Shown here: in pieces, positions 46,953-55,886 of the stretch
How positions within the stretch are numbered: position 1 is the first letter of the stretch
Layout: each line of letters begins with the position of its first letter
Origin: an uncultured Paracoccaceae bacterium
GTDB taxonomy: Bacteria > Pseudomonadota > Alphaproteobacteria > Rhodobacterales > Rhodobacteraceae
DNA length: 64,000 nucleotides
Direction: 5' to 3'
Assembly: GCA_947500135.1 (NCBI GenBank)
Contig: CANMQX010000009.1
Span: 62,001-126,000, forward strand
The notes under the pieces: generated by a model
Told to the model about the DNA's origin: nothing
The model's input: the letters and a program-made list of their open reading frames with translations, nothing else
Databases searched by the model: none
Made by a program: the position numbers and the translations under genes

Positions 46953-48773
46953 CTATTTGCCCTCGGTCTTGTCCAGATCCACGGGTTTTTTCCGCTTGAT
47001 GCTGGTTTTGATATTGCCAAACACATCGGGCTTTGCCCCATGGCTGCGCATGATGGCGTATTGCTGGGTGAAGGTGATCACGTTGTTTGCAATCCAGTAC
47101 AGCACGAGGCCAGAGGCGAAAGAGCCCAACATGAACATGAACACCCATGGCATCCACGCAAAGATCATCTGCTGGGTCGGGTCTGTCGGGGCCGGGTTCA
47201 GTTTTTGTTGCAGCCACATCGATACACCCAACAGGATGGGCAGGATACCGATGCCGATCAGCGCCAAAAGCGTGCCGGGTTCAGGGGCCGCAAATGGCAG
47301 CAACCCAAAGAGGTTCAGGATGGAGGATGGGTCGGGCGCGCTAAGGTCCTTGATCCAGCCGATCCACGGCGCGTGCCGCAATTCGATGGTGACAAAGATC
47401 ACCTTGTAGAGCGAGAAGAAGATCGGGATTTGCAGAAGGATCGGCAAACAACCCGCGGCGGGGTTCACTTTGTTATCCTTGTAAAGCTTCATCATCCCTT
47501 GCTGCATCGCCTGCCGGTCATCGCCCGACTTTTCTTTCAGCGCTTCCATTTCAGGCTGCAGTTCTTTCATCCGCGCCATGGAAACGTAGGATTTATAGGC
47601 CAGTGGCAGCACGATGATTTTCAGGATGACGGTCAGGGCCAGGATCGACCAGCCCATATTGCCGATATAGATGTTGAGCGTGTGCAGCAGCCAGAAGATC
47701 GGCTTGGTCAGGAAAAAGAACCAGCCCCAATCGATACTATCAAGGAACCCGGCGACGCCTTCGTCACGTTCGTAATGGCGGATCGCCTCCCACTCCTTGG
47801 CCCCGGCAAAGAAACGGGTTGTCACGGTTGCTGTCGCCCCGGCTGCGATGGTTTCGGGGGGCATCACAGCCTCGGCCTGATAAAGATCGCGGCTGTCGAA
47901 ATATTTGGAGGTCGAGCGAAACGGGCTGGTCTGATCAGGGATCAGTGTGGTCATCCAATAATGGTCTGTGTAACCGATCCAGCCGGATGTGTTGACATCG
48001 ATCCGTTCCGCTTGGGTCCGTTCGCGGGGGTCCACCTCGTAATCGACGATGTCGTCATAATCGGTTTCCTGCAATTCCCCATCGCTCATCCTCACGAGGC
48101 CCTCATGCAGGATGAAGAAATTTTTCAGATCTGTCGGTTCCCCATGCCGCCGGATCAGGCCGTATGGCCGCGCTTCGACCGCTGTGTCGCTGGCGTTTTC
48201 GACGCTTTGGGCGAAGCTGAACATGAAATCATCATCGACAGAGACTTCGGTGCGGAAAATTTGGCCTGCACCATTGTCCCAGACCAGCGTCACAGGGCTA
48301 TCCGTGGTCAGTGTTTCGCCGCTTTCGACAGACCAGAGCGTGTCAGGCCCGGGGACGGCGGTAGCATCGATGCCGTTGGTTGCCGTCCAACCGAAAGAGG
48401 TGAAATAAGCGCCGGGTTCGCCCACGGGCCGCAAGAGCCGCACGGTTTCGGCCCCTTCATCCAGCGTTTCGCGGTAATTGGTCAGCGACAGATCATCGAT
48501 CCGCCCGCCCAGCAGTGACAATGAACCGCGCAGCACATCGGTTTCGATGGCGATCCGCGGTGCCTCTGACACCGGCTCTACCGCCTCCGTCGGGGTTGTT
48601 GCGTCTGTGGTCACCGGATCAGCGGCGGGCAATGTGCCTTGCTCGGCTGCTTGCGTGGTTTGGGTCGCCGGATCGACGGGCACCTCTTCTGGTGGGAACA
48701 GCATCGTCCATGTCATGATGACAGCAAAGCTGAGCACTGTCGCCAGGATCAGGTTCTTGTTCTGGTCGTCCAT
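46953..48773 (-). CDS. yidC: Membrane protein insertase YidC
   Basis: The 606-residue insertase starts MDDQNKNLILATVLSFAVIM and has a large periplasmic domain (about residues 65-350). The conserved membrane core follows (GWSILALTVILKIIVLPLAY; KDNKVNPAAGCLPILLQIPI; FSLYKVIFVTIELRHAPWIG). The positive residue needed in the groove lies in the 'LTVILKIIVLPLAYKSYV' helix region. It ends in a basic tail. In many genomes it is adjacent to rnpA-yidD; here these lie 2.4 kb upstream. Confidence 0.96.
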   Translation of the reverse strand: MDDQNKNLILATVLSFAVIMTWTMLFPPEEVPVDPATQTTQAAEQGTLPAADPVTTDATTPTEAVEPVSEAPRIAIETDVLRGSLSLLGGRIDDLSLTNYRETLDEGAETVRLLRPVGEPGAYFTSFGWTATNGIDATAVPGPDTLWSVESGETLTTDSPVTLVWDNGAGQIFRTEVSVDDDFMFSFAQSVENASDTAVEARPYGLIRRHGEPTDLKNFFILHEGLVRMSDGELQETDYDDIVDYEVDPRERTQAERIDVNTSGWIGYTDHYWMTTLIPDQTSPFRSTSKYFDSRDLYQAEAVMPPETIAAGATATVTTRFFAGAKEWEAIRHYERDEGVAGFLDSIDWGWFFFLTKPIFWLLHTLNIYIGNMGWSILALTVILKIIVLPLAYKSYVSMARMKELQPEMEALKEKSGDDRQAMQQGMMKLYKDNKVNPAAGCLPILLQIPIFFSLYKVIFVTIELRHAPWIGWIKDLSAPDPSSILNLFGLLPFAAPEPGTLLALIGIGILPILLGVSMWLQQKLNPAPTDPTQQMIFAWMPWVFMFMLGSFASGLVLYWIANNVITFTQQYAIMRSHGAKPDVFGNIKTSIKRKKPVDLDKTEGK

Positions 48774-48892
48774 GTAAAACCGCCCATTTCCACACAAAAA
48801 AGTTAGAGGCCGTTCAACCTGTCAGGGGGCAAAAGGTCAAGCGGTTTTGCCTTATATAACGCCAATTGGGGCGGTTGCGACCCAATGGTTGA

Positions 48893-49735
48893 TCAATTCT
48901 GGTCCGGATCACCCGCATCGGTGCTGAGCCCCGTGAAATCAAACAGTTTCGGGTCCAGCAAATGCGATGGCCTTGCGTTCATCAAGGCGCGGAACATCAC
49001 CTGCCTGCGCCCGGGGCTGTTCTTTTCCCAACCATCAAGGATTTGTTTGACCTGCTGGCGCTGCAACCCGTCCTGCGACCCGCATAAGTCGCAGGGGATG
49101 ATCGGATAGTTCATCGCGGCGGCGAATTTCTCGCAATCAGCCTCTGCCACATGGGCGAGCGGTCGGTAGAGGAATAAATCGCCTTCCTCATTGACCAACT
49201 TGGGTGGCATGGTGGCCAGCCGTCCGCCATGGAACAGGTTCATGAAAAAGGTTTCCAGAATATCATCCCGGTGATGGCCCAGAACAACGGCGGTGCATCC
49301 TTCCTCACGGGCGATCCGGTAGAGATTGCCACGGCGCAGCCGCGAGCACAGCGCACAGAAGGTCCGGCCTTCGGGCACCTTGTCCATGACAATGGAATAA
49401 GTGTCCTGATATTCAATCCGGTGCGGCACGCCCATTCGTTCCAGAAATTCAGGCAGGACGGTCGCTGGGAACCCCGGTTGCCCTTGATCCAGATTGCAGG
49501 CGACAAGTTCAACCGGCAAGAGCCCCCGCCATTTGAGTTCGTAAAGCACGGCCAGCAAGGTATAGCTGTCCTTGCCGCCTGACAGGCAGACCAGCCATTT
49601 GCCCCCGGGGGCGATCATTCCATATTGGTCAATCGCCTCGCGGGTGTTGCGCACGATGCGTTTACGCAGCTTCTTGAATTCGGTGCTAGAAGGTGCGCCG
49701 TGGAACAGGGGATGGATTTCGGTATCGTCAAGCAT
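48893..49735 (-). CDS. ttcA: tRNA 2-thiocytidine(32) biosynthesis protein TtcA
   Basis: TtcA thiolates C32 of certain tRNAs. The 280-residue protein has the PP-loop [20 protein letters not shown] and two CxxC pairs ([20 protein letters not shown] and [20 protein letters not shown]) that bind the Fe-S cluster. ATG 49735 gives [20 protein letters not shown]; a longer in-frame start overlaps the divergent gene region. Confidence 0.93.
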   Translation of the reverse strand: MLDDTEIHPLFHGAPSSTEFKKLRKRIVRNTREAIDQYGMIAPGGKWLVCLSGGKDSYTLLAVLYELKWRGLLPVELVACNLDQGQPGFPATVLPEFLERMGVPHRIEYQDTYSIVMDKVPEGRTFCALCSRLRRGNLYRIAREEGCTAVVLGHHRDDILETFFMNLFHGGRLATMPPKLVNEEGDLFLYRPLAHVAEADCEKFAAAMNYPIIPCDLCGSQDGLQRQQVKQILDGWEKNSPGRRQVMFRALMNARPSHLLDPKLFDFTGLSTDAGDPDQN

Positions 49736-49781
49736 GCCCCATGCCCTAACGTGCCATGTCCGATGCGCCAAGAGGTAAGTG

Positions 49782-50375
49782 ATGCAGAGTTTTGAATGTC
49801 CCTATCATGCCGGTAACCCCTATCCCGTTCCGGGTACGGATGTTGCCAAGGTCACGTTCGACAGCAGCCTTGTGCTGTTTCGCCCGCGTGAAGGGATCAT
49901 CGCAAGCGATGGCACCAACCCACGCAAGGGCGAGGATCTGTATCTGACCGGGGCAGCACTTACGGCGACTTGGACTGATCCCAGTGGTGCATCCCACGAG
50001 GTTTGCGCCCCGCCTGGGTTTTTGACCGACCTGACCAGCGTGCCGCCTGTCTTTCGTCTGCTGATCAGTCGTGCTGGCCCGTGGCTGGAGGCGGCGGTGT
50101 TGCACGACTATCTTTATGTCGCCTGGCAAAGCGTGCCGCACCGTACCGCCCTGCGTGCCGATCGCCTGTTTGCGGATCGCGTCATGCTTGCCGCGATGCA
50201 GGTGAAGGGTGTGAGCCGGTGGCGCCGCTGGCTTATCTATGCCGCCGTCCGGTTGGGTGGCGGGCGGAGCTACCGCATGAAAAGCCCGTTTCGCTTTGGC
50301 GATGCCACTGATCCGCGCCTGATCCATTTGGCGGCGGTTCCTGATCTGGTCGCGGCAGATGAACGTATTACTTGA
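49782..50375 (+). CDS. DUF1353-family protein
   Basis: A 197-residue protein whose central part has the DUF1353 pattern [20 protein letters not shown] followed by [20 protein letters not shown]. Proteins of this family occur in phage and as stand-alone chromosomal genes; their function is unknown. The ATG at 49782 follows a GTG at 49779; AAGAGGTAAG precedes both. It is divergent from ttcA and leads a two-gene unit with the DUF3833 gene. Confidence 0.8.
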   Translation: MQSFECPYHAGNPYPVPGTDVAKVTFDSSLVLFRPREGIIASDGTNPRKGEDLYLTGAALTATWTDPSGASHEVCAPPGFLTDLTSVPPVFRLLISRAGPWLEAAVLHDYLYVAWQSVPHRTALRADRLFADRVMLAAMQVKGVSRWRRWLIYAAVRLGGGRSYRMKSPFRFGDATDPRLIHLAAVPDLVAADERIT

Positions 50376-50399
50376 GGTCCAGCATAAAAGGATCTTGCG

Positions 50400-50936
50400 A
50401 TGCGTTATCTTGTCATCTTCGCTTTTGTCATTTTGGCGGCCTGTACGGGCAAACCGTCTTTTGACGACCCGTCATTGAGTGATCGCAAGCTGAACCTTGA
50501 AGAATTCTTTGATGGTGAACTGGTGGCTTACGGCCAGTTTCAGGATGTGCTGGGCACTGTGCGCCGCAGTTTCGTTGTGACCATTGACGGGGACTGGAAT
50601 GGGGACCGGCTGCGACTGGTCGAGGATTTTGTGTATGAAGACGGATCAACCGAGCAGCGGATTTGGACCCTGACGAAAACCGGGCCGGATAGCTGGACGG
50701 GAACGGCGCCGGGCGTCATCGGGGCTGCGACGGGGATTGAGCAGGACAACAGGTTCAACTGGAAATACGAGATTGATTTGCCTGTTCCGGCGGCGGACGG
50801 AACGGATGAAACCTTGCGTGTGATCTTCGATGACTGGATGTGGCTGCTCTCCGAGGATCGGTTGCTCAATCTGGCTTATGTCAAACGCTACGGGCTCGAC
50901 ATTGGTGTTGTGACAATATCATTTGAGAAGTGGTGA
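50400..50936 (+). CDS. DUF3833-family lipoprotein
   Basis: The 178-residue protein has a lipoprotein signal (MRYLVIFAFVILAACTGKPS) with the lipobox LAAC and a mature domain of DUF3833 type (LNLEEFFDGELVAYGQFQDV; SFVVTIDGDWNGDRLRLVED; WMWLLSEDRLLNLAYVKRYG). It is expected to be anchored in the outer or inner membrane. The ATG has AAAAGGA upstream. Function unknown. Confidence 0.88.
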   Translation: MRYLVIFAFVILAACTGKPSFDDPSLSDRKLNLEEFFDGELVAYGQFQDVLGTVRRSFVVTIDGDWNGDRLRLVEDFVYEDGSTEQRIWTLTKTGPDSWTGTAPGVIGAATGIEQDNRFNWKYEIDLPVPAADGTDETLRVIFDDWMWLLSEDRLLNLAYVKRYGLDIGVVTISFEKW

Positions 50937-50938
50937 AA

Positions 50939-50994
50939 CAGAATTTTGGCCAAAATTCTGGCGTCGGGAAGATTTTTCGTTACGAAAAATCTTC
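50939..50994. terminator. Two tandem hairpins between convergent genes
   Basis: CAGAATTTTGG immediately followed by its complement (50939-50960), then GAAGATTTTTCG-TTA-CGAAAAATCTTC (50968-50994). The second abuts the yidD stop, so the pair may end transcription from both sides. It belongs to the same structural class as 26599 and 42861. Confidence 0.65.
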
Positions 50995-51214
50995 AGTCCG
51001 GCACGTTATCGATACCCGAACCGCCCCAGGGATGGCAGCGCAGGATGCGGCGGGCCGTCAGGTAGCCCCCTTTGAGCCCGCCATGTTTTTCTAATGCTTC
51101 AAGGGCATAGGCCGAGCAGGTTGGCTGGAACCGGCATCCATGCCCAACCCATGGCGAAAACACCAACCGGTAGGCGCGGACGGGCAGGGCCAGCATATAC
51201 GCCAGTGGTGTCAT
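50993..51214 (-). CDS. yidD: Membrane protein insertion efficiency factor YidD
   Basis: A 73-residue protein with LPVRAYRLVFSPWVGHGCRF, QPTCSAYALEALEKHGGLKG and RRILRCHPWGGSGIDNVPD, including the conserved cysteines. The ATG at 51214 overlaps the rnpA stop (ATGA). YidD helps YidC-dependent insertion; yidC itself is nearby but in a different unit. Confidence 0.93.
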   Translation of the reverse strand: MTPLAYMLALPVRAYRLVFSPWVGHGCRFQPTCSAYALEALEKHGGLKGGYLTARRILRCHPWGGSGIDNVPD

Positions 51215-51603
51215 CCATGCACCTTTTGCAACGCACGTGTCAGGTCGTTGATCAGGGTCGTGAAGGGCAATGTCGCGGTGACATCCTTGCGCCCGACCAG
51301 AACATAGTCCCATCCGTCGCGGCCTGATTGCGGCAGCACGATCCGGGCGACCTCGCGCAATCGTCGTTTCGCGCGGTTGCGGGCCACGGCATTTCCGACC
51401 TTTTTGGAGCAGGTGAACCCGACGCGCATACCCGTCGCCTCACCTGTCGCGCGTTTGCGCGCTTGCAGATGGATGCCGGGCGTCCCTTGTCGCTGCGCAT
51501 TTGACGCACGGATGAAATCGCCGCGTTTTTTGAGAACCTGCAGACAAACGGAAACCGCCGGAGTGCCATCATCTGGCCCAACCGGCGGTTTCAAATCGGT
51601 CAA
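51211..51603 (-). CDS. rnpA: Ribonuclease P protein component
   Basis: RnpA is the protein subunit of RNase P. The C-terminal ~100 residues carry VLKKRGDFIRASNAQRQGTP, GMRVGFTCSKKVGNAVARNR with the basic RNR motif, and AKRRLREVARIVLP. The start is uncertain: no ATG lies in frame upstream, and the TTG at 51603 (130 aa) is the most upstream candidate clear of rpmH; a TTG at 51594 is possible. It lies between rpmH and yidD as usual. Confidence 0.88.
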   Translation of the reverse strand: MTDLKPPVGPDDGTPAVSVCLQVLKKRGDFIRASNAQRQGTPGIHLQARKRATGEATGMRVGFTCSKKVGNAVARNRAKRRLREVARIVLPQSGRDGWDYVLVGRKDVTATLPFTTLINDLTRALQKVHG

Positions 51604-51617
51604 GACGTGACTGGCGC

Positions 51618-51752
51618 TTACGCGCTCAGCTTCGCGCGGCCTTTGGCACGGCGATTGTTCAGGATCTTGCGCCCGGCCTTGGTGGCCATGCGTGCGCGGA
51701 ACCCGTGGCGGTTCTTGCGAACCCGGTTTGATGGTTGGAACGTGCGCTTCAT
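51618..51752 (-). CDS. rpmH: 50S ribosomal protein L34
   Basis: A 44-residue basic protein, [20 protein letters not shown], with [20 protein letters not shown] and ending KLSA. It is too short for ordinary gene calls but the L34 sequence is unmistakable. It starts the rpmH-rnpA-yidD operon. The sequence upstream (51753-52053) is AT-richer and holds no other gene. Confidence 0.97.
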   Translation of the reverse strand: MKRTFQPSNRVRKNRHGFRARMATKAGRKILNNRRAKGRAKLSA

Positions 51753-52053
51753 CGCGTGCTCTCCGGTTCTTGTGGCCAAATCCGGCAAGGGATTCGAAGC
51801 CGATCAACATTTCAGACCTGTCGTTTAGAGGGGCGCCCCACACATGTCAACGCGCATCGCGGGGTCAAATTGCAACATTTGGGGCAATTCGCCCCGACCA
51901 AATGTTACAGCTTTCGTGATCAGCCCCCCGAAAACTGAAACATCAGGGTGGGTTTGCATCAATGCGCCGTGAGGTGGGTATCGCGAAACCGCGGTTCCGT
52001 CCATCTAACATGCAACATCAGACAAGCACCCATTCGCCCATAGGACCCGAAAG

Positions 52054-52785
52054 ATGACAGATATGACCGACGCCCCCGCCAACCCCATACTCAAGAAGCT
52101 GCCGCTGATCACAATCATCATCGTGGCCGTGCTGGGTGCCTATTTCTTGCGTGATTACTTGACCTTCGAGGCGTTGGCCGAAAATCGGGAAGCTTTGCTG
52201 GGCTTCCGTGATGCCAATTATCTGTTGACCGTTCTGGTCTTCATCGCCGCCTATGTCGTGATCGTCGCATTCTCGCTACCTGGGGCCACAATCGCTACGC
52301 TGACGGGTGGTTTCCTGTTCGCAACCTTCCCTGGTGCGCTATTTAACGTGACGGCGGCAACGCTGGGCGCCACCGCGATTTTTCTGGCCGCCCGCTGGGG
52401 TTTTGGTGAAAATCTGGGCAAGAAGCTGGAAGGATCTGACGGCGCTGTCAAAAAGATCAAGGATGGCATTGATGAAAACCAATGGTCGATGCTGTTTCTG
52501 ATCCGTCTGGTGCCTGCCGTGCCTTTCTTTCTGGCCAATCTGATCCCATCCTTCCTAGAGGTGCCGCTGCATCGCTTTGTGATCTCGACATTCTTTGGCA
52601 TCATCCCCGGTACAGTTGTCTACACCTCTGTCGGTGCTGGCCTTGGTGATGTGTTTGCCCGGGGTGAGACACCAAATCTTGGCATCATCTTTGAGCCGCA
52701 GATCATCCTGCCTATTATCGGCCTGTGCGTCCTTGCCGCCTTGCCCATCGCAATCAACGCCCTGCGTGGCAAGAAAGGCCTGTAA
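52054..52785 (+). CDS. TVP38/TMEM64-family membrane protein (DedA superfamily)
   Basis: A 243-residue protein with about five helices and the family signatures VIVAFSLPGATIATLTGGFL, ARWGFGENLGKKLEGSDGAV and FLIRLVPAVPFFLANLIPSF. Proteins of this superfamily are thought to move lipids or ions across membranes. Two bases separate it from the flavoprotein gene, a recurrent pairing. The ATG at 52054 has GAAAGA upstream. Confidence 0.9.
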   Translation: MTDMTDAPANPILKKLPLITIIIVAVLGAYFLRDYLTFEALAENREALLGFRDANYLLTVLVFIAAYVVIVAFSLPGATIATLTGGFLFATFPGALFNVTAATLGATAIFLAARWGFGENLGKKLEGSDGAVKKIKDGIDENQWSMLFLIRLVPAVPFFLANLIPSFLEVPLHRFVISTFFGIIPGTVVYTSVGAGLGDVFARGETPNLGIIFEPQIILPIIGLCVLAALPIAINALRGKKGL

Positions 52786-52787
52786 TC

Positions 52788-54206
52788 ATGAACCGGATCA
52801 AAACTGATATCTGCATCATCGGCGGTGGCTCTGGCGGGTTGTCCATTGCAGCGGGCGCCGTCCAGATGGGGGCCAAGGTGGTCCTGCTGGAAGGGCACAA
52901 GATGGGCGGCGATTGCCTGAATTACGGCTGTGTCCCTTCGAAAGCCCTGATCGCCTCGGCCAAGCAGGCCTATGCCATGTCCCACGGCGAAAAGCTGGGC
53001 GTGGGCGAGGTGGCCCCGAAGGTCGATTATGCTGCTGCCAAGGACCATGTGCATGACGTGATAGCGACCATCGCCCCGGTCGACAGTGTGGAGCGGTTTG
53101 AAGGGCTTGGCGTGCAGGTCATTCAGGAGTTTGGCACGTTCATTTCCAAGACCGAAGTGAAAGCTGGTGACAATATTATTGAGGCGCGTCGTTTTGTTGT
53201 CGCCACAGGCTCCGGCCCCTTTGTGCCCCCGATCCCCGGCATTGAAGACGTCACCTATTACACCAACGAAAACATCTTTGATCTGCGCGAAAAGCCCAAG
53301 CATTTGATCGTGATCGGCGGTGGCCCCATTGGTATGGAAATGGCGCAGGCGCATCGGCGTTTGGGCTGTGAGGTAACCGTGATCGAAGGCATGAAAGCCT
53401 TTGGCAAGGACGACCCGGAGATGGCCGAGATCGTGCTGGAAAACCTGCGCACCGAAGGCATCAATATCGTCGAAGAGGCGCAGGCCGAAAAGATCAGCGG
53501 TAAAGATGGTGCTGTCACCGTGCATACCCCCAAAGGGGATTTTACTGGGTCGCATCTGTTGATGGCGGTCGGGCGCAAGGTGAATACCGATAAGCTTGAT
53601 CTGGATGCGGGCGGCATCGCCCATACCCGTGCCGGGTTGAAAGTTGGTGCTGATCTGCGGTCGGTGACCAATAAAAAGGTCTATGCCGCAGGTGATGTAG
53701 CCGGTGGCCTGCAATTCACCCATGTGGCGGGCTATCACGCCGGTGTGCTGATCCGGTCAATGCTGTTCGGCCTTCCGTCCAAGCAGCGGACTGATCACAT
53801 CCCATGGGCGACCTACACCGACCCCGAACTGGCGCAGGTTGGTCTGACCGAAGCGCAGGCAAAGGAAAAATACGGCCCCCGGCTTGAGGTGGTCCGGTTT
53901 GAATTCCATCACAATGACCGTCTGATTGCAGAGCGCAAGACCAAGGGCCTGATCAAGGTGATGGTCGTTAAGGGTAAGCCTGTGGGCGCATCAATCGCAG
54001 GCCATATGGCAGGTGAATTGATCGGCATGTGGGCCATGGCCATCGCCAACAAGATGAAAATGTCAGCCATCGCCAATACGGTTCTGCCGTATCCGACGGT
54101 CAGTGAGGTTAACAAACGGGCTGCCGGTGCCTACTTTAGCCCAAGACTATTTGAAAACCCCACGGTAAAGCGTGTTGTAGGATTTGTGCAGCGCTGGCTG
54201 CCGTAA
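52788..54206 (+). CDS. Mercuric-reductase-like FAD-dependent disulfide oxidoreductase
   Basis: The 472-residue flavoprotein has the FAD-binding KTDICIIGGGSGGLSIAAGA, the redox CxxxxC GGDCLNYGCVPSKALI, an NAD(P)-binding HLIVIGGGPIGMEMAQAHRR and a C-terminal interface domain. The terminal vicinal cysteines and metal-binding N-domain of true MerA are absent; the protein ends VVGFVQRWLP. It is probably a pyridine-nucleotide disulfide reductase of unknown substrate, linked to the TVP38 protein. ATG 52788 follows the TVP38 stop by two bases. Confidence 0.88.
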   Translation: MNRIKTDICIIGGGSGGLSIAAGAVQMGAKVVLLEGHKMGGDCLNYGCVPSKALIASAKQAYAMSHGEKLGVGEVAPKVDYAAAKDHVHDVIATIAPVDSVERFEGLGVQVIQEFGTFISKTEVKAGDNIIEARRFVVATGSGPFVPPIPGIEDVTYYTNENIFDLREKPKHLIVIGGGPIGMEMAQAHRRLGCEVTVIEGMKAFGKDDPEMAEIVLENLRTEGINIVEEAQAEKISGKDGAVTVHTPKGDFTGSHLLMAVGRKVNTDKLDLDAGGIAHTRAGLKVGADLRSVTNKKVYAAGDVAGGLQFTHVAGYHAGVLIRSMLFGLPSKQRTDHIPWATYTDPELAQVGLTEAQAKEKYGPRLEVVRFEFHHNDRLIAERKTKGLIKVMVVKGKPVGASIAGHMAGELIGMWAMAIANKMKMSAIANTVLPYPTVSEVNKRAAGAYFSPRLFENPTVKRVVGFVQRWLP

Positions 54207-54221
54207 TCGTCGCGAGGCAAA

Positions 54222-55622
54222 ATGATCAACTCCCTCTCTGGCCGTTTCCTGATCCTCACGGTGATTTTCGTGATGCTGGCCGAGATCTTTATCTTTGTGC
54301 CATCGGTCGCGCGGTTCCGCGAGGATTACCTGTTGGCGCGGCTGGAAAGGGCGCAGATCGCGTCATTGGCGTTGGAGGTGGATGATATGATTTCGCCTGC
54401 GCTGGAGGCGGAGCTGCTCAAGAATGCTGAGATCTACAATGTGGTTTTGCGCCGTGACGAGATCCGGCAGTTGATGCTGTCTTCGCCTATACCATCGCCA
54501 ATCACGGCGACTTATGACATGCGCGACCCGTCCGGTATGACATTGATCATGGATGCAATGCGCACGCTGACCGACACCGAAGAACGGATTATTCGCGTGA
54601 TCGGTAACCCTGTGCGCGAAGGCGGTTTGCTGATCGAGGTGACCATGGATGAAATGCCGCTGCGCGCGGCGATGCTGGCCTATGGGCGCAACATTCTGAT
54701 CCTGTCGGCCTTCATTTCCATCGTCACGGCCAGCCTGTTGTTCCTGGCCGTCCGTGTTCTGTTGGTGCGCCCGATACAGGGCGTTGTGGACCATATGCAA
54801 AACTATGCCCGGGCGCCCGAGGATGCGCGCCAGATCATTACCCCGACTGCCGGGGTAAAGGAATTGCGCGATGCGGAAACCGCCCTGCAATCAATGCAGA
54901 CGCAATTGACCGGTGCGCTGAAACAAAAGGAACGCTTGGCGCAGTTGGGTGGGGCGGTGGCCAAGGTGAGCCATGATTTGCGGAATATTCTGACCTCGGC
55001 CCAGTTGTTTACGGATCGGATTGAGGGATCGGATGATCCGCTGGTCAAGCGGATGGCGCCAAAGCTGGTGAACTCAATCACCCGCGCTGTCAACTTGTGC
55101 GAGACGACGCTGGCCTTTGGCCGTGTTGATGAACCGGCGCCTGCACTTGCCCGCGTCAATCTGGCGGAAATCGTGGGGGATGTGATCGATAGCGAAAGGC
55201 TGGCCAGCGGCGATCACCCGCTGTCCTTTGCCGAAGATGTGCCCGCATCGATGGTCTTGCGCGCTGATGGGGAACAATTGTTCCGGGTGCTGTTCAATCT
55301 GGTACGCAACGCCCGTCAGGCGATTATTGCAACCGGGCGCCCCGGCGAAATTGCGCTAAGTGCCTCAGAAGACGACCACTCCTGGCAGATTACCGTGACC
55401 GATACCGGCCCCGGCCTGCCGCAAAAGGCGCAAGAGCACCTGTTCCAGCCCTTTCAGGGTGGCGTGCGCAAAGGCGGCAGCGGGTTGGGACTGGTGATTG
55501 CGGCCGATCTGATCCGCGGACATGGCGGGCGGCTGGAACTGCAACGAACCGATGAAACCGGGACGACATTCATGATCCAACTGCCCAAGGCCGACCTTGC
55601 CCTGATGCCCGCCGCGCAATGA
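54222..55622 (+). CDS. Membrane sensor histidine kinase
   Basis: A 466-residue kinase with two helices (LILTVIFVMLAEIFIFV near the start; NILILSAFISIVTASLLFLA near residue 165) flanking a periplasmic domain. A HAMP-like region (VRPIQGVVDHMQNYARAPED) follows. The H-box AKVSHDLRNILTSAQLFTDR, N-box LFRVLFNLVRNARQAI, DTGPGL and GGSGLGLVIAADLIRGHGG are intact. No response regulator lies beside it. It begins 15 bases after the flavoprotein stop, so the three genes may share a transcript. Confidence 0.9.
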   Translation: MINSLSGRFLILTVIFVMLAEIFIFVPSVARFREDYLLARLERAQIASLALEVDDMISPALEAELLKNAEIYNVVLRRDEIRQLMLSSPIPSPITATYDMRDPSGMTLIMDAMRTLTDTEERIIRVIGNPVREGGLLIEVTMDEMPLRAAMLAYGRNILILSAFISIVTASLLFLAVRVLLVRPIQGVVDHMQNYARAPEDARQIITPTAGVKELRDAETALQSMQTQLTGALKQKERLAQLGGAVAKVSHDLRNILTSAQLFTDRIEGSDDPLVKRMAPKLVNSITRAVNLCETTLAFGRVDEPAPALARVNLAEIVGDVIDSERLASGDHPLSFAEDVPASMVLRADGEQLFRVLFNLVRNARQAIIATGRPGEIALSASEDDHSWQITVTDTGPGLPQKAQEHLFQPFQGGVRKGGSGLGLVIAADLIRGHGGRLELQRTDETGTTFMIQLPKADLALMPAAQ

Positions 55623-55683
55623 GTAAAGAATCCGATTTGCCCCTTGCATCACCGGTCCACTGCGTCTAAATCCCCCGATACGC

Positions 55684-55760
55684 GGATTGGTAGCTCAGCT
55701 GGATAGAGTACTTGACTACGAATCAAGGGGTCGGGGGTTCGAATCCTCCCCAGTCCGCCA
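55684..55760 (+). tRNA. tRNA-Arg (anticodon ACG)
   Basis: A 77-base cloverleaf. The acceptor stem GGATTGG pairs with CCAGTCC, with one G-U pair, and 3'-GCCA is encoded. The D-arm is GCTCAGCTGGATAGAG, the anticodon arm CTTGA-CTACGAA-TCAAG with anticodon ACG, and the T-arm GGGGG-TTCGAAT-CCTCC. Phages and islands often integrate into tRNA 3' ends, and the integrase remnant lies just downstream. Confidence 0.95.
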
Positions 55761-55812
55761 AATTATCCATATAAATTATTGAGATTAAAGAATTTTTCCT
55801 GAAATTTGAAAT

Positions 55813-55834
55813 TTGTTCCCACACTTGTTCCCAC
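55813..55834. repeat. Tandem decamer TTGTTCCCAC downstream of tRNA-Arg
   Basis: TTGTTCCCAC occurs at 55813-55822 and again at 55825-55834, two bases apart, in an AT-rich 126-base stretch between the tRNA and the integrase stop. Direct repeats here could be integrase arm-binding sites. No copy of the tRNA 3' end that would mark an opposite attachment site was found in the window. Confidence 0.5.
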
Positions 55835-55886
55835 GTCGAGGGCTTGGCTAATTGCTGTGGAGTGTCGCCAAACCGACTCAATCTAG

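Noticed and set aside
46827..48518. 563-codon open frame on the plus strand opposite yidC
   Set aside because: It mirrors the yidC coding region, has no plausible motif and no good ribosome-binding site. It follows from the base composition of the true gene.
52620..53738. 372-codon minus-strand frame opposite the MerA-like gene
   Set aside because: Lies entirely within a confidently identified flavoprotein and its neighbour; no independent coding evidence.
52788..54206. True mercuric reductase (merA)
   Set aside because: No N-terminal heavy-metal domain and no C-terminal cysteine pair; no other mer genes nearby.
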